From Plakobranchus ocellatus (Eukaryota; Mollusca; Gastropoda; Plakobranchidae): 35,733 bases of DNA. Within the stretch, counting starts at the first letter, position 1. The number at the start of each line of letters is the position of its first letter. A model generated the notes under the pieces. It was not told the origin of the DNA. It did not search any database and was given only the letters and a program-made list of their open reading frames with translations. Both the position numbers and the translations under genes were made by a program. The stretch spans positions 1,182,810-1,218,542 of the forward strand of contig BLXT01002484.1 in the NCBI GenBank assembly GCA_019648995.1, in the 5' to 3' direction. This document shows, piece by piece, positions 21,201 through 32,329 of this stretch.

Positions 21201-24200
21201 AATATTTCAGTAGTAAAGCTTCATCGTTTATTATTGCAGCTTGGTGATCTCGATGAGCACAGTATCATCAGCGCATTTGCTCAGTGGGGAGAGGTTGTAG
21301 TAAACATTAAAATGATGAGAGATGGAAATGCTTCTGGCTCGTAAGTAAAAAAAGTTACTCCACACATTAGCTCTAGAGCAATTTTTTCTTTGTGTGCGTC
21401 TCTATCTTAAGTTTATATTCCCTTATATTTTTTTTTTATTTTCAGTAGAGGCAAGGAAGATTAGAATTTTGGTTTCTTTTAAAATCTGAACAGTAAGTTA
21501 GACTTATTTTGTCTTTTGGAAAAGAATAACTAGGACAGGGAAAATCAAATATCTGGTCAGCTAATCAAAATGACTAAATAAGAAAGACTTTATGTTGAGC
21601 CACACAGCCTGAAAGACCTGCAATATTCTTTTTACTCTGGTTCAAGTCAAGTCAGAATGAATACTAGAAAAGCCAGAATGATATGTGTGATATGGGTAGT
21701 AAGTTTAAAGCCTAATTATTACAGTTCACTAGGTTTCCTCCTGGGAACATACATATCCACGGTGAGTCTAGGAAGACCAAGATTCAGATCTTGGAAATAT
21801 TTTTGGGTTGTTTCATATTATTTTTTTTTCCCTTCTATGGTGTATTTACCGCTTAACTTTTTCTCTACTTTCAGACTCAAACCTGGGAATTTCTGCTTTG
21901 TAGAATTTCCTGATGTGGATTCAGCTCAAAGAGTTCTTCATAGACTTAATGGAAAATACATCCCAGGCAAGCCAGGGGTATGTTAGTCCTATGCATTTCA
22001 ATCTGACATTAGTTTCAAGTGCCTCTTACACCCAAATTTAGTTAAGATTGTATGATGATTTTACATCTTTTATGCTTAGATACACTTTGGCTCCTTTGGT
22101 TTTTCTAAGGAATTGGAAAGTTCAATTGAAAATGAAGAAGATTAAATAGAATTGAATCAGAGAAAGTATCACACGCCATTGTGTTTTTATTTTAATCAGC
22201 ATTATTTTTTGATGGAGTATTATAAGCTTAATCTAAAAGGACCACAATTTCTTCTTTTTTTTTATTTTTAGGGGTAAATTGTTATGATAGTCCAAATTTG
22301 AGAACTGAAGTAGGGGAAAATAGGAACACTCAAATTTGTTGTTAATTTTACATAATTCCTCTTTCAGTTATCAACATTTTCTCTCATAGACTTCAGAAAG
22401 ACTTTACAACAAACATACATGAAAAAAAAAGGCAAAAGTCCATTGCACAGAGTATGGAAAGAGTTGCTCGTGTGCCAAAAAAAAACTATGTGCGACACAC
22501 ATTTATTTTTTGTCTTCGTAAAAAATCTAAGCTTTGATGACTTTCCCTAAAAATCATAACTTAAATGTTATTTATACCCAAAGGCTGATTCATTAGCCAA
22601 GTTACATCTTGAGTGTCAGCTGGTTCTGACCATCACCAGCCATTTGTGTTTAGATCTGATAAGATTTGGATAAGAGTGATGACACACACAGAACTAATAT
22701 TTATGAGGTGTCATAAAATCTGATGACATATGAAGGAGTACAACATTTTTTTTTTCGTTTGTTTTTGTGAATTCCATGACCTGGTCTTAAGACTGTTGAA
22801 AGGACTTGTCATAAAAGGACGTAAATGTAGGGAAATCGACAAGAACCACACCCATTTACCTCTTGTGCTAATGAAAAGCACTGATCTCAAAGGCAGATTC
22901 CATGCAAACACCTGTTTTGAGATTGCCTGTGATATCCTTTTATCATTCTGAGTTGGTGACCCTATATTATCCAATCATCAGTGTTTCAGTAAGGCTGATT
23001 GGGTTAATTCTGCTCAGTCATTTGTATAGATCTCTTTAAGCACAGTCAGATTTTTATAGGACCCAGTCAGTGTTGTCTTTTTGATGGCATTTAGGTCTTG
23101 TATAATCCAGTTACCAGTCCCTCTCTGCAGTTTAATCAGGTCTTATATGGCCCAGTCACCTGTGACTCTACAGAAGTTATTAGATTTGTGCAACTTAATT
23201 GCCAATATGTCTGTGAGGGTGAAGGTCATAAAGCACTCTGATTGACCAGTATTTTACTTGTCTTTTAGGCATTTTACTACTGCAGTTTTATCACTTGAGA
23301 ATTCACTTAAGAAATAAAGGGCTACATTTATTTTGACTTTTTTTTTTTTGCATGTATTTATCATCTAGAGAAGGTTCAAACTGAATCCTGCAAGCTATGG
23401 CAAGGGACATGAGCTTTTGTAAGTTTTGTTGTTGTAGTTGTTCTCATTGTTATTGCTGTTCATCATTGTGAATGGTTTTTTTTTCTAATTAACGTAATCC
23501 TAGATAAATTATCTTTTTTTTTACAAGGCATTATATGTTGGAATTGGATGGAGCTGAGTCATATTATAGCAATAGCAGTTTCATCATAGATTTTTACTGT
23601 GAATCAAAGTTTATTTTTTTTAAATATAAAAAATGTCACTAGGATGATTCAAGATTTAATATAGTTAGTGTTCTCATATTAAATGTACATTTCCAATCAA
23701 CTTTTCTTGATGATTTTTTTTTCATACTTTATTTTCTGTAGCAATAATTAATTGTATCAGACATGTCAGATGTCTGAATGTTTTTGTTGTCGTTGGTTAT
23801 ATTATACTTATTATAACAATTTTTGTAGGAAATATGTAAATTTTTGTGATGGAAGTTTAAGCAACCCAAAAGTATTGCTCATTTTATTGGCTTTAAATTT
23901 TATAAAGTCTAACTCTTAATGTTAGGCTTTTCTGGTGCCAAATTTAATTTTTTTTTCTTCTTATTTATGTGAAAATATTCTTCCACTGTTTGCCATAGAA
24001 AATGTAAATTTTTGAAAAATTATTGATTATCTTGATCAGGCCAGAGTTTTCCCTCTATGTTGGAGAGTTATCGTGGAATATAGATGATTACAGTTTGTAT
24101 CAGTTCTTTCAAAAAAGGTACAAGTCGGTCAGGGGAGCTAAAGGTGAGTTATCAATGTATACTGTAATGACATAAAGTATGCTGTGCTTTGTTATTATGT

Positions 24201-27200
24201 TAAAAAATTAAGGAATAAAGTATATGTTTTACCCAGAATTGGTCATTTTTATCAAAATGCCCAATTTATTTAGGTATAATTTTAAAGCTTAACATTCAAG
24301 AATTACAAAAATGTAAATTTGGAGGCAGGAAGCCTTTCTCAAGTTCAAATTTCAGTTGAGCACGGAGGCAAGAGGTGAACTGATATTGTACTTGAATATG
24401 TAGATAAAAGAGCAAGTCATTTTATATAAATACATATAAAATGTATTTTGAAAATTATAGATCTAAAACTCTTTTTGTTCTCATAATGTTATAACGTAAA
24501 GTCACAAGCTGTACCTTAGGACTTTTGCCTTGCAGGGCATACTAGAGTGCAATACATAGAACTTAAGGCTCAAGGATATATGAAGTCCCTTTTCTTTTCT
24601 CTGGGGTCTTAACATTTTGATACAACCTAGTTAGTGAGAGAAAGCAAGGCCATTTCTGGGTTTAAGAGGAAAAACAAAATCACTACTATCTATAAATGGA
24701 GAACCTACACACTCAAGCATGTAATTCTTGGCCTTTGCCTACAGTTTAATGTAATGTGAACCTGTGAGAGCAGGTAGAGGTAAGATTTGGGTTGGGCCAG
24801 TGTCAGAGGAAGATGGCAAGAGCATTTGGACCTTCACTGTACTCCTAGATCTAAGTAAACCCAATAATAGATACAGTGCAAGACAAAGTGACAGTATAAA
24901 AAGGGGGCTAGGAGAGGAGAGCATGCAAAGAAAGGCATAGCAGCAGGTAAAAAAAAAAAAAGTGAAGGGAGGGGTAATTTACAAAAGGAAAGTAGGAGAA
25001 ACAAAGTGGAGGTCAATGACCATGTGCATACATAATTAACTAAGCTGTTTGTCTAGAAGAACCATGCACAGCAGGATGGGCTAGCTCACCGTAAGTTAAA
25101 TCGTATGTTTGCAAGATCTTTTACACACCTGTTTATTGACAGTCTAAAACTGAGCATTCACATGTTTTTTTAGTCATTTTCTCTACGACTCTGACAGTTT
25201 TGTTTCTTGAACTGTTTCATATTTGATCTTTTATATTGTGTAAATTTCTTATGGATGAGCAGATGCTCATAAAATAAGCATAGCTTGTGATTCTACATAT
25301 GTTAGGTCTTTTGCAGCTCTGATATAAATGGCCTACAGTTCATACAGCCTAAGAAACATTCCCTTTTTAGCAATGCCTTGAAATAAGATCTCCTATTATT
25401 GATATATTTAAATCTTTTTCATTAAAAGTTGACTCAGTTTTCATTTGCCATATCATGTGTTATAAGAAAGTTTTACTAATTTTTGTTATAACTTTTTTTT
25501 TCTAGTGGTCCTGGATCAAAACATGAAAAGCAAAGGATTTGGTTTTGTACGGTTCTCAGATGAACATGATCAGCAAAGAGCTCTTATAGAGATGCAACAT
25601 ATGACTGGACTAGGCCGCAGACCAATCAAAGTCAGCCTAGCTTCAATAAAAAAGTATGAATACATTTTGCTGTTAAGAACATCAGTTGAAGAAAACAAGT
25701 GTACAACAAGATTTGTTTAATGTATTATTGTAAATTTTCAGAAATGATCGCTGGGGAAACTTATCCTGGCTCGTTGAACTTTTTGATTCAAATGAATTCG
25801 CGTATTAAATATACAACCCCACACAAGTCAATTTATTTAAGCCATGATTTGCCAAGTTGAAGCAAAATGTTTCCACTGTAAAATGTCTATTTTTTTTATG
25901 GCTCTTACCACAAAGTGTTAAATTTTTTTTAAGTACTGCAGATGAGTTATCACTTGAATTGTGCATATTTTAAATCTCTGAACAGTGATATGAAGCCTAA
26001 GGGTTCTTTTTGTGAACTTTGCAGAAGTTCAAACTGCATTAAGCTAATTTTGGAACAAACTATGAGGCTGTGGAGTTTTTTGAAAAGTATGTTTGATGTG
26101 AAAGCTTGTTTTTAGCTGTATCAAGAATTTTCTTATTAGTGAATAAACTTCAAAGTTTTAAAAGATTGGAGAGGCAAGTTCATTTCTTTGATTTCAAATT
26201 AATTTGAGTTTTTTTTTATATGAATGGAGGAAAAAAAATTCTTCATTTAAAGCAACGAGGAAAGAACTAGACTTGTTGAAATATGTCAATGCAAAAAAAA
26301 AAAAAAAAGAGAGAACAATGTATACCAGTTATCAATATTAAGTATGTGACTTTATTTAATTTATTTTCTTTCATACCAGACCTAATGAAGCATCGTCATC
26401 CCTAGCTGGACCATCTCCCCATGGAACTTACTATGCTGGTCATTACTCTTGGGGAGGTTACAACTACCATTTCAATCAAAGTTACCCAGTGCCTGGGCCT
26501 GCAGAATATGGAGTGAGAGCTAAATAATAGATTCTAAAATAGCTTCCAAATTTTATGGATTGCTCACTCTCATACCTTAAAGTTTCTGTTAAAGATTGAA
26601 GTACCAATGCTAGGATATTGATAGCAACTGCTCAAAATTTCATTATGGGTTTTAAAGAGAGAAACAGCTTTTGAGGGGCTTTTTGTTTTTCAATATCTAG
26701 CTTTTTTTGTCAACTTACACCAATCCATTCAGCATTGTCAAATTCAATAATATATGCCAATGTTTTTTTTGTTGTTTTTTTTTTGTGTCTATAATGGTTG
26801 TGATAAAGAGCCTATTTTGAACTTTTGTTTTGTTGAGTTTGGCACTTCTTAAATCTATCTTGTCCTTTTTATCTTATATTGGCTAAGTAAGGGTGTACTA
26901 AAAATCTTTAGTATAAAGAAACAAAAATACATTGATTTGGCATGCTTTATTTTATCCTCCTTGTCCAGGACATTCCACCATATTATGATGCTAATCTGCC
27001 TGAAGGTCCCCAAGAAGAAGATGATTCAGAAGTTTTGGAAGGTAAGCTTTGCTTTTTTAGAACTTCATTACACTTTTATACAAACTCCCAAAAAATAACA
27101 AAAAATTATACTTTATGACATAGCCCAGTGCATCATACTCTGGTCTTTTTTTTTTTTCTTGAAAGTCTAATTAACAAGAGAGAAGATTTTAAAAGTAAAA

Positions 27201-29271
27201 GATGAATTTAAAAAATTGCTCCTGGGGGTACTGGTTGGATAGATAACTTTATTCTTGTAAAATTTAAGATTTCTGCAGCTACCCTTCTTTTTTTAATCAT
27301 GCACATTTGAGTCATTTGATTTAAGATGGTTGTAGAAATCCATGATCCTAAACAGAGGTAATAATAGTGTAAAGTTTATCTCTTATAAAATACAGAAAAA
27401 GATCTTACAAGTGGGCCAGTACTTTTTAAAGTATAAATGCAATAACATCTTTTTGCTTTACAACTCACAAAAAAGCCTGCATTTCTTACTATGGATCCTT
27501 ACAGTCTAGCGCTGTCACTGTCTAGCTAGATCCAGAATTCAATAACAAGCACGGCAAGCGGCAGCTTGGTTTTTTTTTTTTCCTTTATTTCACCACTTCC
27601 ATTATTAGTAGTATTATTACTTGAAGTCTGACTTCGAATCAGATTTTGTGCTAGCCACTAGTCTACAACTTTGATACGACTTGCCAGCATGGCAAAAACA
27701 CAAAGAAGAAAATTATTTGAAGGCCTAGAAACTATACATTGTTTTAAGGTTTCATTGATATAAGGTTCAAAGTCTATCCTTGTCTAGCCTGATTACATAG
27801 CATATATTTGTATGCATCAAAGATTCTCAGCTTTTTATTATCAATCCTTAAAATTAATATTCTGCACCTGACATTTTTGCCTCTAAGAATTTAAATGAAG
27901 TGAAATGACTGACAACAAAACTTAATTTCAAATGGAGAAAATTTTATCTTGAAATACCATATGAAAATGCGATATCCTCTTAACACAGTTTAGGACAATC
28001 CATCAAAACTTTGTTTAATCAATGATTCTGGAAAGTGTTTTGTATCAAAAAGAAATTGAACTCTTCCTTTATGCCTTCATGCTTTCAAACAAAAAAAAAA
28101 AAAAACAAAAAAAAAGTTTTTATTATTTTATGGAAAACAATTTTGGAATACTAAACAGGCGCTATTTTTGCTTCTTTTAAATGCAGCTCTTTATATAAAA
28201 TGTGGACAGTTCATCATTGTAAGTTTTCCATCTCTCATTTTGATTAAAGCATAATTACGCATGATCAAGTACATAACCTTTTTTCATAATGAAACTGGCT
28301 TTCACTTCAGCAAGTTTTTGATGTAACATAATTAATTTTTCCATTTCCTTTATTGTCACTTATAGATCCTGGCTTAGAAATAAATGTTGGAAAAGAAAAC
28401 AGAGAGTACATAGACTCAAGTGAAGTAAGTTCACTCTCATTTTTTAATTTCTCTTTTATGTATTACCTATTGAAACCTGTTATTTCACAAGTCTTGGGCG
28501 GTATAGAATACTATTGTCTCTTTTTTACTCAGTAAGCTCAGAACAGTATTCCATACCACTCATGAAGTGTGTGTGTGTGTGGTTGAAAAATAAACATGTA
28601 TTTAGAATGACTTTATAGTGCCCCTTTTTCATATAATTGAACTTTAATTGGTCTGAAAAATTGAGAGGTTTTGCCTTTTTTAAAGTTTTGACTCAGGGTA
28701 ATGAAATTTTAAAACAAAATTGGAAGAGGAATCCCATTGAAATATAAAGTAGTTTTGGATGTCCACATAGTATCTTACCTACTCTGTTAACATCGAAAGA
28801 GAAGGCAATAATTTTTTTTCATTCATTTCAAACATGCACATGTGAGAATGTGAATTTATTGATGTAATCAAAATATGCTGAGAAGTGTCATAGTCATAAA
28901 AAATTACCTCTGCAACCTTAATCAAACAAAAGCATTTTATTTGTACATTAAATACAAAACATTTTAAACCAACAATGCTGTGACAAAGCAATTTTTTTTT
29001 TCCTTTCATGGGTCTAAGCTTTGCTTAAAAGTTGAAGCACAAGAATCTCAGTTAATGTCAAGAAGTAAAAAATTGATAAATGTGAAGGACCATGTTTTAA
29101 CATTGGACTATAGAGATAATTTTAGCTTTATCACATACTTAATTAGTTGATTTCTGATCTGAAATTAATAATTTCAACAAAATATTATTCTTATTTCAGT
29201 CCTTTTTTACATCATTAGAACAGTCACGCTGGCAGCCTTTAGACAACATTATGTCTGACATTCCAGACTAA
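18193..29271 (+). CDS. TRNAU1AP: tRNA selenocysteine 1-associated protein 1 (SECp43), two-RRM protein
   Basis: SECp43 binds selenocysteine tRNA and is implicated in its Um34 methylation and in selenoprotein synthesis; it shuttles between nucleus and cytoplasm. The coding exons are 18193-18234, 21240-21340, 21875-21977, 23369-23418, 24040-24143, 25506-25653, 26380-26512, 26969-27041, 28366-28424 and 29200-29271. Together they make 885 bases and 294 residues (human 287), with GT-AG introns and matching phases. RRM1 spans about residues 9-88, with LWMGD at 10-14 and RNP1-like NFCFVEF at 53-59. RRM2 spans about 102-178, with SLYVGEL at 103-109 and KGFGFVRF at 143-150. Residues 199-227 are rich in Tyr and Gly. 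An acidic stretch (EEDD, 243-246) and the WQPLD motif at 282-286 close the protein, as in human. The in-frame TGA at 18181-18183 fixes the start. Confidence 0.96.
19243..19388. mobile_element. TTAA-bounded GC-rich mini-element (piggyBac-like MITE)
   Basis: TTAA at 19243-19246 and 19385-19388 flank 138 bp whose ends are diverged inverted repeats (ctctttatgtccgga and, reverse-complemented, ctcaataactccgag, about 9 of 15). TTAA duplication and a similar terminus are typical of piggyBac elements. The interior is CpG-rich and contains agcggccgct twice (19320-19329 and 19333-19342), separated by ggg. No coding capacity. Confidence 0.55.
20308..21104. mobile_element. pogo/Tigger-like element interrupted by an assembly gap
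   Basis: The left end at 20308 reads tacagtgcacacctgataat. The right end, reverse-complemented from 21104, reads agcatgcacacccacttaat. Both are followed by tcga and further aattcga-type subterminal repeats (20368-20376, 20986-20994). This matches the style of the element at 8472-9585. The interior is mostly the N run at 20568-20902, so whether a transposase lies there is unknown. Confidence 0.6.
20568..20902. other. Assembly gap (335 N)
   Basis: Undetermined bases inside a repeat within intron 1. Both gap edges carry ttatcag (20561-20567 and 20903-20909). Two further N are at 20422-20423. Confidence 0.99.
21240..21340 (+). CDS. TRNAU1AP: TRNAU1AP coding exon 2
   Basis: Encodes residues 15-47 and two bases of Ser48: DEHSIISAFAQWGEVV and NIKMMRDGNASG, the first helix and following strand of RRM1. 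The acceptor is attgcag and the donor is GTAAGT. Confidence 0.93.
21341..21874 (+). other. TRNAU1AP intron 2
   Basis: 534 bases. Nothing beyond splice sites and AT-rich sequence is recognisable. Confidence 0.8.
21875..21977 (+). CDS. TRNAU1AP: TRNAU1AP coding exon 3
   Basis: Finishes Ser48 and encodes to residue 82. It contains RNP1-like NFCFVEF, then the second helix (SAQRVLHRLNGK). The acceptor is tttcag and the donor is GTATGT. Confidence 0.94.
21978..23368 (+). other. TRNAU1AP intron 3
   Basis: 1.4 kb with one structured feature, a degenerate tandem repeat at about 22958-23182. The open frames at 22711-22974 on both strands have no family signature. Confidence 0.8.
22958..23182 (+). repeat. 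Degenerate minisatellite, period about 45 bp
   Basis: Units starting at 23048, 23093 and 23138 share the pattern aggtctt-tata--ccagt-acc at an exact spacing of 45 bases. Two weaker units precede them, near 22958 and 23003 (ctatattatccaatca and ttctgctcagtca). The units have diverged strongly, so the array is old. Confidence 0.6.
23369..23418 (+). CDS. TRNAU1AP: TRNAU1AP coding exon 4
   Basis: A 50-base exon for residues 83-98 and part of Leu99, RRFKLNPASYGKG, which corresponds to human KRFKLNYATYGK. Two adjacent ag acceptors exist (ending 23368 and 23370); only the first keeps the RRFKLN frame. Confidence 0.92.
23419..24039 (+). other. TRNAU1AP intron 4
   Basis: 621 bases of AT-rich intron. 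Nothing else is seen. Confidence 0.8.
24040..24143 (+). CDS. TRNAU1AP: TRNAU1AP coding exon 5
   Basis: Encodes residues 99-133 and one base of Val134: PEFSLYVGELSWNIDDYSL and QFFQKRYKSVRGAK, the first strand and helix of RRM2. The acceptor is gatcag and the donor is GTGAGT. Confidence 0.94.
24144..25505 (+). other. TRNAU1AP intron 5
   Basis: 1.36 kb. The purine-rich stretch at about 24890-25010 gives Leu/Phe/Pro-rich minus-strand frames that look like chance. I see no gene or structured repeat. Confidence 0.75.
25506..25653 (+). CDS. TRNAU1AP: TRNAU1AP coding exon 6
   Basis: Encodes residues 134-182 and part of Lys183: VVLDQNMKSKGFGFVRF holds RNP1 of RRM2, followed by the second helix and PIKVSLASIKK, the last strand. 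The acceptor is tctag and the donor is GTATGA. The frame stays open into the intron to 25720 without family resemblance. Confidence 0.95.
25654..26379 (+). other. TRNAU1AP intron 6
   Basis: 726 bases of AT-rich intron with a poly-A run at about 26294-26308. Nothing else is seen. Confidence 0.8.
26380..26512 (+). CDS. TRNAU1AP: TRNAU1AP coding exon 7
   Basis: Encodes residues 183-227. The second half is rich in Tyr and Gly (TYYAGHYSWGGYNYHF), matching the Tyr-rich low-complexity part of SECp43. The acceptor is taccag and the donor is GTGAGA. Reading on would hit a stop within four codons. Confidence 0.9.
26513..26968 (+). other. TRNAU1AP intron 7
   Basis: 456 bases with several poly-T tracts. 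Nothing else is seen. Confidence 0.8.
26969..27041 (+). CDS. TRNAU1AP: TRNAU1AP coding exon 8
   Basis: Encodes residues 228-251 and one base of Asp252, including PYYDANLPEGPQEEDDSEV, an acidic segment like the human VGDDALED region. The acceptor is gtccag and the donor is GTAAGC. The sequence is less conserved than the RRMs, so confidence rests on phase and splice sites. Confidence 0.87.
27042..28365 (+). other. TRNAU1AP intron 8
   Basis: 1.3 kb of AT-rich intron with A-rich runs near 28089-28115. No gene or RNA is recognisable. Confidence 0.75.
28366..28424 (+). CDS. TRNAU1AP: TRNAU1AP coding exon 9
   Basis: Encodes residues 252-271: PGLEINVGKENREYIDSSE aligns with human MPQLDVTEANKEFMEQSEE. 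The acceptor is cttatag and the donor is GTAAGT. Confidence 0.9.
28425..29199 (+). other. TRNAU1AP intron 9
   Basis: 775 bases, with a short gt run near 28568-28581. The minus-strand frame at 28779-29009 has no family signature. Confidence 0.8.
29200..29271 (+). CDS. TRNAU1AP: TRNAU1AP coding exon 10 (last)
   Basis: Encodes residues 272-294 and the TAA stop (29269-29271). RWQPLDNIMSDIP matches human HWQPLDTVSSEIP at the C terminus, which confirms the gene end. Confidence 0.94.
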   Translation, partial: SFFTSLEQSRWQPLDNIMSDIPD

Positions 29272-29440
29272 AGGGAGATGAGACTCTTGAGCTTTTAGAT
29301 GATTGGATGCTGGAAAATCTGGACAAAAAAACAACCATTTTCTTTGTAAAATTGTTCATAATTTGTATATAGTTCACTCCGTTTTTTTGTTTGCTTGTTT
29401 GACAATTGATTTGAAATAATAAACTGTCTTGTTCTTACTA
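29272..29440 (+). other. TRNAU1AP: TRNAU1AP 3' UTR
   Basis: A short 3' UTR is suggested by AATAAA at 29418-29423, about 150 bases after the stop, followed by T- and GT-rich sequence around 29450-29490 of the kind that supports cleavage. The exact cleavage point is not visible. Confidence 0.65.
29418..29423 (+). terminator. Polyadenylation signal of TRNAU1AP
   Basis: AATAAA, the first canonical hexamer after the stop codon, with a downstream tgtgtgtgtg element at 29478-29489. Confidence 0.7.
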
Positions 29441-31004
29441 GACAATATCAAACCTTTTTAATTAATTTTATTTTATTTGTGTGTGTGTGCGCACGAGCTT
29501 GCGTGCATGCAAGGAATACAGTGAGAGGAAAACACAGAGTAAATATATAAATTACATATATCACAACTCATAGTTCATACTCTAGGCATCTCACAATTTA
29601 GCTATTGTTCTTGCAACTATCTAAATGTTAAGCTTTGGAAAGGCTTTTGGACTTTGTAAATGATGATTGAGCTTAATGGAATCGGCCAAGAAAGCTTTTT
29701 ACCAATACAAAAGGCTAGGTCTAGATTTCATGAAGTTTTGAGATTCAAGGACTGGAAATAGAAGATCAACTGTGTTTAGGAAGTGGTTTGTATTTTGCTA
29801 TTTTTAGTCTTTAATATCAAAGTGATAATTATGACTCCATAAAAAGGGTCATCAAATTTTGCAGAAAAGTCCAAATTTTACATGAGTAGGGTCTGCACCT
29901 GCAAAAAATGCAGATGACAGAATAATGAGATCTAAAATTATTTGTATGGCTCAAAGAGAAATGTAAATTAAGAGATAAGAGATTCAGAGTTTCCAAATTT
30001 GCTGTGAATTTAAATTTCTTTGATTTGAATTACATGTATGTGGACTTCGCTGTATTTGAAGCTCACATTACAAGCTTTGATAACCTTTCAAAATACTTTT
30101 CCGCCTTTTTAATGGGATACAAAGACAAATAAGAATCATTAAACGAACTCAGCAAATTAACAATTTGTTAAAACAGAGCAATCTAATAATTTTAAGGAAG
30201 CCTGAAAAAATTTCATCCGCGCACCATGTTTATTCTTACTCTTAAAAAAAAAAATCACATTTGTGAAAGTGTGTGTGTGGGGGGGGGGTAATACGGACAA
30301 GGTACCTCAATTGAACATACAATTACATGTTTTTGAAAAACAGATTAAAAAAATGAATGTAGCAATAACAAAATCATGCACAAAAATATTATCTTAATAC
30401 ATCGTCAAAATGCTAAGATATCTGCTGGTGAATTGATGTTGCACAACATTTTTTCATTTACTTGCATTTTTTTTCTTCTGCAGGTGCTTGTCATTGTAAG
30501 ACAAAATGATTCTTTTAATCTTATGAAGTTTAAATCAGGTGCTTATAAAAATGTTTTTCAAAGCTACGTAGCCATATTTTTGGGTCAGATAGTGACAGTA
30601 ATATTAACTGCTCCATATTTTGTTTAGTCAAGAGGCTTTTTATTTCATATCTGCTACAAAATATCCGTATTATTGACAAACTTATAAATCAGAATTTAAC
30701 GATAGACAAGGAAAAAAAAATTAACAAATACATTCATAATGTATGTGTTGCAGACTCCCAGTAATACTTTGAATTTACTTGTGTTGATCAACTGAACTGA
30801 ATTTGCTTGTAGAATCCAGAGGAAACTTATTCTCCCATAAGATTGGAATGGAAGCGTTGAACCAAACTTCTAATTAAAATTATTCATATAAATATTGTAT
30901 TTTAAAAAATTCTTTTGTAGATGTACCAATTTCATCGACAGCCTCTTTTTCATTTTAGAGAGTTAAATTTTAGTTCATCTTCAAATTGATTATAAGGCAG
31001 TGGT

Positions 31005-31220
31005 ATCAAGGAAAACAGGACCAAAAAAAATGTTTAATTTTAATGCCATCTTTGGCAGTATTGGCTTTGAATTAAGAGAATTAAGCCAGTTGGCTTTGGA
31101 CTATACATAAACAAATTTAACGGAGCCAAAAAGAAAAAAATTCTCATCATATCCTGAAAACTTTGATTTATGAAAAATTCAAATTATCAGAGGACTTTCT
31201 GGGGTTTTTATAATATGACT
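31005..31220 (+). repeat. Dispersed repeat family, copy B
   Basis: Shares with 32110-32329 the order aggacaaaaa or aggaccaaaa, tttaatgcca, attggctttgaatt, then aaatttaa-gaagcca-type sequence, a (t)gaaaactttgatt motif and aattcaaattatc. The right end is diverged and lacks a clean terminus. Confidence 0.55.
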
Positions 31221-31895
31221 GTGATGAGGAATTTAAATGTCCTTAGAGAAAAAAACCTGAGGAAAATCAAAGAAGATTTGTCTGAAAAATCCAATTTGGT
31301 AGGGGGCCTACATAAAATGTATAGACCTATATTTATTTTCCCAATTTGGTTTATGGAACAAACTAATAGAGGGTAGGGTACACACATATTTTTAAGAAAA
31401 TGAAGAAAACAGTTTAAGTGTTATTACTATCAATAAGCTGACCTTATTAAATTACACACAGCAAATAGAAAAAAATATCTTTCACCAAACAAACCAAAAT
31501 CTTTCATATGTTACAATTGGTAGCAGAGAAGTACAAAAATCCTTACTACTATGTTATTATAAATGCTACTAGTAGACTACCAATGTGATTTTTAAATCCT
31601 GCCTTGAAGTAAATGAGAATGCCATAAGAGTTTTGAATATTTGATTCTTTTAATGCTTTTTTGGGAAAAGATTAAATAGGTGACATCTTGCTAAGCCAGC
31701 AGCTTCACATTAGCTTTTAAAATCCTCAATTTCCAAAGATAAAATGGCTTTTCATATGGACATTTTGTGACCGCAATGCCATCATTTGTAATGGCTGAAC
31801 TTCATTCCTGTATTGTGAATGTGAAGAGCAATGTATCGTCTTAACTATGAAACATGCTTAGGCACTTGACAATTTCAGAGTATGCACTATTAGTA

Positions 31896-32329
31896 TACAA
31901 TGGGAATCTTGTAATTTGAATTCAATGGGATCGGATCAAGGTTTGAATCATACGACTGAATAGGATTCAAAATAGCCTTTCTTTTTTTCGTTAGACCTTT
32001 CCCATTATCCTCATTTCATGCTGTTGCACCTTCAACTTGGTCAAGATGAAGACAAGAATGTCGTGTTTCCTCTTTTTACCGAGTTTAGCTTTGCTTCATA
32101 TTCAATGGATAATATTAATAAGACTGAGAGGACAAAAACAGAAAAAAAGTTTTAATGCCAAAGCAATATTGGCTTTAAATTCAGAGAATTCAATCTCCTA
32201 TTCCCTTCAGATTATAAGACTAAATTTAATGAAGCCAAAGAGATGAAAAGATTTTAATTCTTAATATTTTAAGAACTTTGATTGCATGAGAATTTCACAT
32301 TATCGGACTTCGTTGAGGGTTCCATTGTA
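31896..32329. mobile_element. Short TA-flanked DNA element (MITE), dispersed repeat copy C
   Basis: The left end at 31896 reads tacaatgggaatcttgtaat; the reverse complement of the right end at 32329 reads tacaatggaaccctcaacga. The ends match over the first dozen bases allowing one inserted base, and both carry TA. The form (TACA-TGGAACCCT, then AT-rich subterminal sequence) resembles the pogo-like termini elsewhere in the window. It is 434 bp with no transposase. Copies A and B appear to be truncated relatives. Confidence 0.5.

Larger units (their letters stand above)
18235..21239 (+). other. TRNAU1AP intron 1
   Basis: About 3 kb, with no host gene. It holds a TTAA-bounded mini-element (19243-19388), a pogo-like element (20308-21104) and a 335-base run of N (20568-20902). 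The region 19500-20300 is richer in C+T and may be further transposon sequence, but I cannot assign it. Confidence 0.75.

Noticed and set aside
24739..25016. Minus-strand Leu/Pro-rich frames in TRNAU1AP intron 5
   Set aside because: They derive from a purine-rich intronic stretch and have no family signature.
30376..30627. 83-residue hydrophobic frame as a small membrane protein
   Set aside because: AT-rich sequence gives Phe/Ile/Leu-rich frames by chance; no homology, no Kozak context or splice support seen.
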